Origin: Bifidobacteriaceae bacterium
GTDB taxonomy: Bacteria > Actinomycetota > Actinomycetes > Actinomycetales > WQXJ01
Direction of reading: 5' to 3'
Length of the DNA: 40,214 nucleotides
Assembly: GCA_031255835.1 (NCBI GenBank)
Contig: JAIRRT010000117.1
Coordinates: 1 to 40,214, forward strand
Shown here: positions 1 through 7,774 of the stretch, piece after piece
How positions within the stretch are numbered: position 1 is the first letter of the stretch
Layout of the letters: each line of letters begins with the position of its first letter
Notes under the pieces: model-generated
What the model was told of the DNA's origin: nothing
The model's input: the letters and a program-made list of their open reading frames with translations, nothing else
The model's database searches: none
Program-made: the position numbers and the translations under genes

Positions 1-142
1 ATCTCAGACCCCACAATCCGAGAACGGCAGCCGCGCAAAGCTGCGCCCCAGATTCCAAGAAACCACAACCCGAGACTACCGCCCCCACCAACCCCTTCGG
101 TCACCCAGCCAGTGCAAGGAAAGGTCGGCCGGAGAACCCAAC

Positions 143-158
143 GTAGACATAAGTCTAC
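143..158. promoter_or_regulatory. Perfect inverted repeat GTAGAC-ATAA-GTCTAC, candidate TA autoregulatory operator
   Basis: 6-bp perfect arms, 4-nt centre, ending 20 bp upstream of the antitoxin ATG at 179. Confidence 0.4.
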
Positions 159-178
159 TCACCCTGTAGGCTGGCCAG

Positions 179-463
179 ATGACCGCTGAGCCTGCAGAGG
201 TACCTCTGATCACCGTCGGGCAGCTGAGACAGAATCCGTCGCAGATGATCCACGAGGTGCGCCAAGGGCGCTCGTACGTCCTGACTGACCGTGGTGTGCC
301 AACCGCGCGCATAGTTCCCTTCCAGCCCGATGCCGCACCTGTGCCTTTGTCAACGGTGCTTGCACTGATCAACCTGCCGCCTGACGCGGCCTGGGATGAG
401 GATCGGCGAGGATTTCGCGAAGGGTTTGACCTGGCCGATCCCTGGGACGGAGCAGCCGAATGA
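179..463 (+). CDS. Type II antitoxin, Phd/YefM-like
   Basis: 94 aa; VGQLRQNPSQMIHEVRQGRSYVLTDRGVPTARIVP is typical of the Phd/YefM fold; 4-bp ATGA overlap with the PIN-domain gene. Confidence 0.85.
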   Translation: MTAEPAEVPLITVGQLRQNPSQMIHEVRQGRSYVLTDRGVPTARIVPFQPDAAPVPLSTVLALINLPPDAAWDEDRRGFREGFDLADPWDGAAE

Positions 464-855
464 GGGTTGTGCTCGACACCAACATCCTCATCGGTGCGGA
501 AATCCAACCAGCCCAGGCAGAGCGCTTCGAGGGCTTTGTCACCGCGATCTCATATGCGGAATTGGCGTTCGGTTTGGCATCCCCAAGCCTGCCTACCGCC
601 GAGCGCGTCATCCGAGAGGACCGCCTGGCTCGCATCCGGGAGGCATTTGGACCGGGACTGCCGTTCGACGATGCCGCGGCCCAGTCCTATGGATTGCTCA
701 CCCAGCTGATCCTGGGCACCGGTGGCTCGGTCAGGGGCAGGCAGGTGGACCTGATGATCGCCGCCATCGCCCACTCCCACCGCATGCCAGTCCTGACTCG
801 CGACACCACCGGATTCGCAGGAATAGACCCCCTAGTCCAGGTGATGGCTCCCTGA
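460..855 (+). CDS. vapC: PIN-domain ribonuclease toxin, VapC-like
   Basis: 131 aa; MRVVLDTNILIGAE, ISYAELAFGL and DLMIAAIAHSHRMPVLTRDTTGF carry the PIN acidic residues. Confidence 0.88.
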   Translation: MRVVLDTNILIGAEIQPAQAERFEGFVTAISYAELAFGLASPSLPTAERVIREDRLARIREAFGPGLPFDDAAAQSYGLLTQLILGTGGSVRGRQVDLMIAAIAHSHRMPVLTRDTTGFAGIDPLVQVMAP

Positions 856-914
856 TGTGGGGGTGTGGCGCCGGGGGAGCCGGGGTTGGCGGCTGGGGCG
901 AGGATGATGGGGCG

Positions 915-983
915 GCGGCAGATTGCGCACGCGGAGTGCGGCAGATTGCGCACGCAACCTGCGGCAGATCGGGCATTCGGGGG
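915..983. repeat. Three tandem approximately 23-bp units (GCGGCAGATTGCGCACGC...)
   Basis: Units at 915-937, 938-960 and 961-983 share GCGGCAGAT; the first two share GCGGCAGATTGCGCACGC. Confidence 0.7.
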
Positions 984-1090
984 GAGGCGGGGTGCTGGTG
1001 GGGTGCCTTAACAGGCGTGGGTGTGTAGCAGGAGTCGAGCAGGTAGATCCTGGCGCGGAGTTTTGGGTTCCCGTTGTTTCCGGCTTGCGG

Positions 1091-2860
1091 CTAGGGGATT
1101 AGGCGGGTTTTTGGGGATTGGGTGGATTGGTCGGTTGGGGGGAAGGTGGGGGTTGGGGTGATTCTTAGGGTTTGGATTCTGGGGGTGTGTTCTGGGGTTA
1201 GGAGGATCTCTATGCGCAGTGGGGTCCGCTCGGCCGGGAGGGTCCACCAGATGTGAGCTTCGGACTTGGCTTGGATGGTCCCGGCTCGGGCTGCACCCTC
1301 GCCGCTGGCCGTGCTTCCGGCTCGGCCAGCGGTATCGCCCGGAACCGAACCACCGCTGTGACCTGCTGCATCGCCTGCACCGGGGCCGGGGCCCTCGCTT
1401 GTAGCCTCACCAGCCGGCGCGGTGGAGCTGGGGGCCGCGCCCTCGCTGGCAGCCTCACCAGCCGGCGCGGCGGAGCTGGGGGCCGCGCCCTCGCTTGTAG
1501 CCTCACCGGCTGGCGCGCTGGTTAAGGGGCCGGTGATCTGGAGGGATTTTGCAAGGGCTTGGCGGCGGTCGGGGAGGGGTTGGTCGGCGTCTACGTTCTC
1601 GGCGTAGATCGGGAGGTCGAAGGGGTCGCGGCCGGCTAGGAGTTCGGCGTTGATTAGGTCGCGGTAGTGCAGGGCCTCGGGCCAGGGGCGGATGGACCGG
1701 GCTACGGCGCCGGCCTCGGCTAGAACCACGCGCAGCACTCGGGCGGCGATGGTTGAGGAGTGGGCGTAACGCCCGTTTGCCAGCACAATCACGCCTATGC
1801 CTGAGTCAAGGTGCCAGCGCATCGCTGTGCCGAACCCTGGGTATCCGCCGGAGTGGTGGGCCATGTCGCCCAGCGTTGGATCGTGCTCCAGCATCAAGCC
1901 GTAGCCGTAGGAAGCGATGGAGCTCCCCTCCGCAACTGTCAGGCGTCCGCGCGAAGAACCCTGGCGGATGATCGGGGCTACTGCCGCATGCGAGATGGCC
2001 ATGTCGCGGCGCGAGGCGGTGGACAAGACTGATGGGACGGCATCGTCGGTGGGAGGGTGGGCTGCGGCTAGCCAGTTTACCCACTTGGACATATCTTCTA
2101 CGTTGCTCAGCAGGCCACCAATTGGCGAGAATGCACCTGGTCCGGAGAATGGAACTGGCACCCATTGACCTTGCCTATCGCAATATCCAGTTGCCCTCAA
2201 AGACGCCGGCACAGCCGCATAGTCATAATAGGTTCGGTGCAGTCCCAGGGGCTCCAACAAATGGCGTTCAACAAACTCGATGAACGGCATTTCGCTGAGC
2301 CGCTCCACCACCAACCCGAGCAAAGCGTAGCCTGCGTTGGAGTACTCGAACCGCACTCCCGGCGCGCTGACCAGGCGAAACCCTTCCCGGACAACCTGCT
2401 GGAACTCGGCGGCCGGCATCGATTCGAGGCGGTCGGCCCAGGGGTCGTCAACCGGCAACCCGGAGGTCATCGCCAGCAAATGCGCCAAATTGATATCGGG
2501 AGAATCGGCCGAATACCGCGCCATTCGCGCCATTGACGGAACATAGTCTGCCGCTGGATCGGTTATCCGCAATTCACCTGCCTCGGCCAGCATCAAAATA
2601 GCTGCTGCCGTGAAACTCTTCGACATTGAAGCGATCCGAAATACCGTCGATGACGTCGGCAAGCCAGCCCCAATTGCCGCCGCCCCGCAACCGCCGCTCG
2701 CCACCAACCCGTCCCGCGTCGTGATACCCCAGGCCGCGCCCGGAGCGTTGCGCTCGGCCACCAAGGCTCCCACCAGCCGCTCCACCTCGGCCAGCAACGC
2801 CTCACTTGGCGTCCACTCGCCAACCGGCCCGCGCCGCGCCTCCACCTCGTTCACATCCAT
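1091..2860 (-). CDS. Serine hydrolase, beta-lactamase (class C / PBP4*) family
   Basis: SMSK (SxxK), YSNAGY (YxN) and HSGGYPG motifs. The start is set at MDVNEVE (2860), with AGGAC upstream, rather than the 2944 ORF start. Confidence 0.85.
   Translation of the reverse strand: MDVNEVEARRGPVGEWTPSEALLAEVERLVGALVAERNAPGAAWGITTRDGLVASGGCGAAAIGAGLPTSSTVFRIASMSKSFTAAAILMLAEAGELRITDPAADYVPSMARMARYSADSPDINLAHLLAMTSGLPVDDPWADRLESMPAAEFQQVVREGFRLVSAPGVRFEYSNAGYALLGLVVERLSEMPFIEFVERHLLEPLGLHRTYYDYAAVPASLRATGYCDRQGQWVPVPFSGPGAFSPIGGLLSNVEDMSKWVNWLAAAHPPTDDAVPSVLSTASRRDMAISHAAVAPIIRQGSSRGRLTVAEGSSIASYGYGLMLEHDPTLGDMAHHSGGYPGFGTAMRWHLDSGIGVIVLANGRYAHSSTIAARVLRVVLAEAGAVARSIRPWPEALHYRDLINAELLAGRDPFDLPIYAENVDADQPLPDRRQALAKSLQITGPLTSAPAGEATSEGAAPSSAAPAGEAASEGAAPSSTAPAGEATSEGPGPGAGDAAGHSGGSVPGDTAGRAGSTASGEGAARAGTIQAKSEAHIWWTLPAERTPLRIEILLTPEHTPRIQTLRITPTPTFPPTDQSTQSPKTRLIP
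1392..1517 (-). repeat. 48-bp in-frame minisatellite (16-aa unit GEATSEGAAPSSAAPA), about 2.6 copies
   Basis: Near-identical units at 1392-1439, 1440-1487 and partial 1488-1517, encoding an Ala/Pro/Ser linker in the serine hydrolase C-terminus. Confidence 0.85.
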
Positions 2861-2882
2861 GGTCTGCCGTCCTTTCGCTCGC

Positions 2883-4160
2883 CTATTCGCGCCCAGCGCC
2901 ACGCAGCCAACCCGCCCCGCGCAGCCAACCCGCGCCGAGGGCAAACGTCGCCACCGCGTCAGCCGTTGCCGCCTGAAGCAGCTCGCTGGCCTGGGCCATC
3001 AGTTGATCGGCAGTGCGCGGACCATCGGCTATAGAACGCATCCCGACGATTCCGCTCCCCGCCAACTCATCCCGCCTCACCTTGACCGCCCCAGCCACCA
3101 CCAGCACCGGAACCCGGGCCTGATGCGCCAACGCACCGAGCGTGCCCACAACCTTGCCCGAAAGCGACTGCGAATCGAACGATCCCTCGCCGGTCAACAC
3201 CAAATCAGCCCTGCCCAACTGGTCGCTCAACCCCACCGCGTCAGCGATCAGAGCCGCGCCGGGCACCAGCTCAGCGCCAAACGCCGCCACCAGCCCGGCT
3301 GGCAGCCCGCCGGCCGCGCCCATCCCCGGCGCGTCGCCATCCAGCGGCCCCACATCGCGGGCAAGCACCTCGGCAAAGTGCGCCAACCCCTCGTCCAATA
3401 TCGCCACATCCTGCGGCGCCGCCCCCTTCTGCGGCCCAAACACAGCCGCCGCCCCCCGCGGCCCAGTCAGCGGATTATCGACGTCGCAGGCCAACTGCCA
3501 CCTCGCGGCGCGCGCCGCATCGCTCAGCCCGCCCAGGTCAATCCGGTCGATCTGCCGCAGGGCGGACCCGCCATCGTCGACCTCACTGCCGCGGGTGTCG
3601 AGCAGGCGGGCGCCCAGCGCGCGCAGCACCCCGGCACCGCCATCCGTGCAAGCCGACCCACCCAGCCCAAGCAGGATCCTGCGCGCCCCCCGCTCCAACG
3701 CATCGCGAATCACCAGGCCAGTTCCGCGGCTGGACGCGACCAGCGGAGACAGGTGGTCCGCCACCTGAGGCAGTCCGCTGGCCTGAGCCACCTCGACGAT
3801 GCCGCACCCCGCCTCATCAAGTGCGTACCGGGCGGTGCATGGCCGGCCTATCGCGTCGATGGTGGCGACGGAGTGCACCTCCACCTTTCCGCCTTGCCCC
3901 TGGAGGCCACTCAACGCCTCCACCGTCCCCTCTCCGCCATCGGCCATCGGGTAAATGCCCAGGTCAGCGGCAGGCAGGACGGCGCGCACTGCGGCGGCCA
4001 TAGCGCTGGAGGCCTCGGTGGCGCTGAGCGATCCCTTGAACGAATCGGGCGCCACAATCACAAGCCGCCCCTCCGCTGGATCATCCGCGCGCCCGGCGCC
4101 TGCCGCCGGCTCCCACGGTTCGCGCCCGCCAGCCGGCTCACCCACCCGCGTGCCACGCAT
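2883..4160 (-). CDS. Glycerate kinase
   Basis: VIVAPDSFKGSLSATEAS...YPMADGGEGTVEAL, GLGGSACTDGGAGVLRALGA and LTGEGSFDSQSLSGKVVG are glycerate kinase family motifs. The start is uncertain (M at 4160 avoids overlap with hypB). Confidence 0.9.
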   Translation of the reverse strand: MRGTRVGEPAGGREPWEPAAGAGRADDPAEGRLVIVAPDSFKGSLSATEASSAMAAAVRAVLPAADLGIYPMADGGEGTVEALSGLQGQGGKVEVHSVATIDAIGRPCTARYALDEAGCGIVEVAQASGLPQVADHLSPLVASSRGTGLVIRDALERGARRILLGLGGSACTDGGAGVLRALGARLLDTRGSEVDDGGSALRQIDRIDLGGLSDAARAARWQLACDVDNPLTGPRGAAAVFGPQKGAAPQDVAILDEGLAHFAEVLARDVGPLDGDAPGMGAAGGLPAGLVAAFGAELVPGAALIADAVGLSDQLGRADLVLTGEGSFDSQSLSGKVVGTLGALAHQARVPVLVVAGAVKVRRDELAGSGIVGMRSIADGPRTADQLMAQASELLQAATADAVATFALGAGWLRGAGWLRGAGRE

Positions 4161-4177
4161 TGTCCGTAGGCCCGGCG

Positions 4178-5110
4178 CTATGCGGTGAGGTTTGCCGCGA
4201 GGCCCGCCGGTTGGTTTTCCGATGCCGTCAGCCAATCGAGCCATTCGTCAATTCCAACCCCCGTCTTGGCCGACGCCGAGATGACCCGCGCCGTGGGATT
4301 GACCGCCGCCAGATTTGCCAGGAAAGCCCCGGAATCGAAGTCGAGATACGGCAACAAATCGACCTTGTTCACCACTACGGCCTCAACCACCTTGAACATC
4401 ACCGGGTATTTCAGCGGCTTGTCCTCACCCTCGGTCACCGAGAAAACCATCGCTTTGCGATGCGCCCCAACATCGAACTCGGCCGGGCACACCAGATTCC
4501 CGACGTTCTCAATCAGCAGCAAATCGAGCGCTTCCAAATCCAGATCACGCAGCGCCCGAGCCACCATCGGCGCGTCCAAATGGCACTCCCCGCCAAACCC
4601 GTTTCCGGTGTTGAGAAGCGCCACCTGATCCGCCAGCCCCCGCAACCGGTCCGCATCAATGGCAGTTTCGATATCCCCCTCGACGATGCCGGCCCTCACC
4701 CTGGCGCCCCCGCTCGCCTCCGCGCGCTGCCGCAGCGCCTTGAGTGTTGCCGCCAGCAGGGTGGTCTTGCCGGCGCCGGGCGAGGACATGATGTTGACGG
4801 CGGTGACGCCGGCTGCATCGAAGGCGGCCCGGTTGGCGGCTGCGGCGGCATCGTTCTCCGAAAAGATCCGCTCCAGCACCTCGACTCGCTCCACCTCGGT
4901 GCCGTAGCCCGAATGGTCGCCAACCCACTGGCTCGGCTCCTCGCCGTGGGGGTGAGAGTGGGCGTGGTCAGCCCCGTCCCCATGGGAGTGCCCCACCCCG
5001 TCATCATGCGAATGGGAATGCCCCTGTTCGCCATCGCGGGAGTGCCCAGCCACGTCATCGTGGGAATGGGAGTGAACTGTTCCGTCATCGTGGCGGTGGA
5101 ATCGCCCCAT
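4178..5110 (-). CDS. hypB: Hydrogenase nickel incorporation protein HypB with His-rich N-terminus
   Basis: MSSPGAGKTTLLAATLKAL (P-loop), ENVGNLVCPAEFDVGAH and NKVDLLPYLDFD; N-terminus with many HSHSHDD-type repeats. Confidence 0.95.
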   Translation of the reverse strand: MGRFHRHDDGTVHSHSHDDVAGHSRDGEQGHSHSHDDGVGHSHGDGADHAHSHPHGEEPSQWVGDHSGYGTEVERVEVLERIFSENDAAAAANRAAFDAAGVTAVNIMSSPGAGKTTLLAATLKALRQRAEASGGARVRAGIVEGDIETAIDADRLRGLADQVALLNTGNGFGGECHLDAPMVARALRDLDLEALDLLLIENVGNLVCPAEFDVGAHRKAMVFSVTEGEDKPLKYPVMFKVVEAVVVNKVDLLPYLDFDSGAFLANLAAVNPTARVISASAKTGVGIDEWLDWLTASENQPAGLAANLTA

Positions 5111-5124
5111 CGCGCTGCCTCCTA

Positions 5125-5496
5125 TCAATCCGCCGCAAGACTACTCGCGCGGGGTCCTGGCTTCGCGACATCCACGGCGCGGACGGTGAACTCCTCGCCA
5201 GCCACCACGTGCAGCGCCGCACCGCCGCAAGCCGGGCAGGCCGGCGGGACAAAGAAGTCGAACTCGGACACCGCACGGCAACTCGCGCACTCGACGGCCC
5301 CGGCAATAGTGCGGACCAGCAGTTTGGAGCCATCCAGCGCAGTGCCCTGGACCACAATGCCCCAGCAGTAGACCATGCTCTCCGGCACGGCCTGGCGCAA
5401 TTGGCCAACATCGATGTGAACCGCAACCACGGGCCGGTCAGGCACGGCTTGGCGCACAATTCGATAGATCGACTGGCACAGCGACAGCTCATGCAT
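5125..5496 (-). CDS. hypA: Hydrogenase maturation nickel metallochaperone HypA
   Basis: MHELSLCQSIYRIV start; CASC...CPACGG zinc site. Confidence 0.93.
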   Translation of the reverse strand: MHELSLCQSIYRIVRQAVPDRPVVAVHIDVGQLRQAVPESMVYCWGIVVQGTALDGSKLLVRTIAGAVECASCRAVSEFDFFVPPACPACGGAALHVVAGEEFTVRAVDVAKPGPRASSLAAD

Positions 5497-5657
5497 CCCA
5501 GCCAGCCTCCTTCGCCAACCCAACCCAACCCCAAACCCAACACCGCCCAGCATGGCCGGTCCCCACTCGCGGCGCCAGTTGCGATTGCCGGTGGGGCGCA
5601 ACTTAGGGCAGACTTACTAGGCCGTCTATTGTTGTCCAGCCGGCCTGATCACGGAAG

Positions 5658-6698
5658 GTGCCCCGCTCCTTGGTTCCAAGCCATCCCGCCCCATCCGGCC
5701 GCGGTGCGCCAATCGGCATCGTCCTGGTCAATTTGGGCACCCCTGCTCAGCCAAAACCGCAGGCTGTGCGACGTTTTTTGCGCGAGTTCCTGAGTGACAA
5801 GCGGGTTGTCGAGGCGCCGGCCCTACCCTGGCGGGTCTGCCTGGAACTGTGCATCCTGCCAATCCGCTCGCGCCGCTCCGCCGCCAAGTACTCCCAGGTC
5901 TGGTACCCCGAGGGCTCGCCCATCCTGGTCCACACCCGGGCCCAAGCCGACGCCCTCCAGGCTGACCTGGGCGAGCACTTCGCAGTCCGCGCGGCCATGC
6001 GCTACGGCGAGCCGTCCATCAGCGCCGAGCTGGACTCCCTGGCCCAGGCCGGAGTCAGCCAGGTGCTCATCCTGCCGATGTATCCACAGTTCTCCGGCAC
6101 CACCGTCGCCACCATCTACGATGCCGTAGCCCAGCACTACCGCAGCCGTCGCGACCAGCCAGAATTGCGCTTTGTGCGGTCCTTCCCCACCGATCCGAAC
6201 TACATCGAGGCGCTCGCCCAGCGGATCGAGGCCACGTGGGCCGCCGCCTCCCGCCCCGACTTCGCCGCAGGTGACAAGCTCATTTTGTCCTTCCACGGCA
6301 TCCCCCAATCGATGGTCCGCGCCGGAGACCCCTACCACGGCGAATGCCAGGCCACCGCCGCCGCCCTGCGCGCCCGGCTCGGCCTTGAAGAGGCACAATG
6401 CCTGACCACTTTCCAATCGAAGTTCGGCCCCTCACCCTGGCTGGAGCCCGCCACAATCGACACGGTCACCGCCGCCGGCCAAGCCGGAGCGGGCCGGATC
6501 GACGTGGTCTGCCCTGGATTCACCGCGGACTGCCTGGAAACCCTGGAAGAAATCGACCTGCTCAACCGCGAAGCCTTCACCCAGGCCGGCGGCGGCCGCT
6601 TTGTCCGCATACCATGCCTGAACGCCGAGAAACCCTGGATCGCGTCCCTCAGCGCCCTAGTCCGCCGTCAAACCACAGACTGGATCGCTGCACGATGA
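5658..6698 (+). CDS. hemH: Ferrochelatase
   Basis: GIVLVNLGTPAQPKPQAVRRFLREFLSD, YPQFSGTT and LILSFHGIPQSMVRAGDPY are HemH motifs. Confidence 0.93.
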   Translation: MPRSLVPSHPAPSGRGAPIGIVLVNLGTPAQPKPQAVRRFLREFLSDKRVVEAPALPWRVCLELCILPIRSRRSAAKYSQVWYPEGSPILVHTRAQADALQADLGEHFAVRAAMRYGEPSISAELDSLAQAGVSQVLILPMYPQFSGTTVATIYDAVAQHYRSRRDQPELRFVRSFPTDPNYIEALAQRIEATWAAASRPDFAAGDKLILSFHGIPQSMVRAGDPYHGECQATAAALRARLGLEEAQCLTTFQSKFGPSPWLEPATIDTVTAAGQAGAGRIDVVCPGFTADCLETLEEIDLLNREAFTQAGGGRFVRIPCLNAEKPWIASLSALVRRQTTDWIAAR

Positions 6699-6773
6699 CG
6701 TCCCATAACTGACGTTTCAACCATTGCCTTCGGCGTGCCGTCACCCTGGTGACAAAGCTGCCCCCATACGCTG

Positions 6774-7571
6774 GTGCCTGTGAGTACCCTGATGCATCCG
6801 GTGGGACCGGAACCGGCTGCCGTGTACTGGCGCCGCCGGGCACTGGTGGCTGGGGGCGCCGTAGTCCTGCTCGTAATACTTGTCATGATCATCAAGGCAG
6901 CGGCTGGCGGCGGTAGCGAAGCCCCGAAGGCCAACACGCGCTCAAATGATGCCGTGCCAACGTTGAGCGGCAGCCCGTCCCCGATAGAAGAAACGCCCTT
7001 CTGCACTCAGGCCGACATCGAAGTCGAAGCTGAGGCCACAGATTCCACGTTCCCCGCCCCTGCCAAACCGACGTTCACTGTGGCGGTGCGCAACAAGGGC
7101 ATCATCAAATGCGTCATAGATCCGGCTTCGGTCAACGTCCACATCACCTCGGGCGATGACCGGATTTTCGATTCAGGTGACAACTGCGATGTCGCAGGTG
7201 AAGGCCAGGAACCTCCAGCTAACACCGAATCTGAAACCGAACCCGACACAGGCGCCACCCAGTCCGATGAAGAGTTGCTTGACGAACTCGATGGCGCTGA
7301 GGTTGAGACGACAGTGGACCCGATCGAACCAGCCGATGATGCCGGCCTGACCAGCGCTGATGCGCTTTCTGGGCTGACACCGCCGGCCAGCTCGCAGGTT
7401 GTGCTGCTTGAGCCGGGTTCCACCGAGCCGATTTTGGTGCCATGGACCAGGGAGCGGTCAGCTCCGTCCTGCGAGGACTACCTGCTGACCACACCGGGCA
7501 ACGGCACCTATCACGCAGTGTTCACCGTTGCTGGTGTTGCCTCCAACGATGTCGTATTCGAGTTGAGCTAG
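6774..7571 (+). CDS. Membrane-anchored extracytoplasmic protein of unknown function
   Basis: 265 aa, GTG start (or ATG at MHPVG); single N-terminal TM segment (ALVAGGAVVLLVILVMIIKAA), then a beta-rich domain with two Cys and an acidic linker. Confidence 0.7.
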   Translation: MPVSTLMHPVGPEPAAVYWRRRALVAGGAVVLLVILVMIIKAAAGGGSEAPKANTRSNDAVPTLSGSPSPIEETPFCTQADIEVEAEATDSTFPAPAKPTFTVAVRNKGIIKCVIDPASVNVHITSGDDRIFDSGDNCDVAGEGQEPPANTESETEPDTGATQSDEELLDELDGAEVETTVDPIEPADDAGLTSADALSGLTPPASSQVVLLEPGSTEPILVPWTRERSAPSCEDYLLTTPGNGTYHAVFTVAGVASNDVVFELS

Positions 7572-7604
7572 CCCCCAACCCCAGAACGGGAACCTAGACC
7601 AGGA

Positions 7605-7627
7605 GCCCCCGGCGTCGTGCCGGGGGC
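7605..7627 (+). terminator. Hairpin GCCCCCGGC-GTCGT-GCCGGGGGC
   Basis: 9-bp perfect GC stem with 5-nt loop, 34 nt after the stop of the 6774-7571 gene. Confidence 0.6.
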
Positions 7628-7718
7628 CTGAACCATGAAGCTGGGAACCCCCGGTCCAGAACCGGAACCCAAACCCAGCGTCTGCCCAGAGCCAAGGCCC
7701 CGGCCGAGCAGTGAAAAC

Positions 7719-7763
7719 CCCCAGTCCGGCGCTGGGCACCCGAGCCCAGGCGCCGGACTGGGG
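7719..7763 (-). terminator. Long hairpin (14 bp + bulge + 5 bp stem), terminator for the giant adhesin gene
   Basis: CCCCAGTCCGGCGC-TGGGC / ACCCGA / GCCCA-g-GCGCCGGACTGGGG; on the minus strand it lies 11 nt after the stop codon and is followed by GTTTTCAC. Confidence 0.75.
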
Positions 7764-7774
7764 AAACCCCAGCC

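Noticed and set aside
915-983. Possible CRISPR array
   Set aside because: Only three contiguous degenerate units with no unique spacers and no cas genes in the window.
2610-4169. 519-aa plus-strand ORF
   Set aside because: Antisense to serine hydrolase and glycerate kinase; Arg/Pro/His-rich shadow translation typical of high-GC DNA, no recognisable motifs.
4160-5371. 403-aa plus-strand ORF
   Set aside because: Antisense to hypB and hypA, which have clear family motifs.
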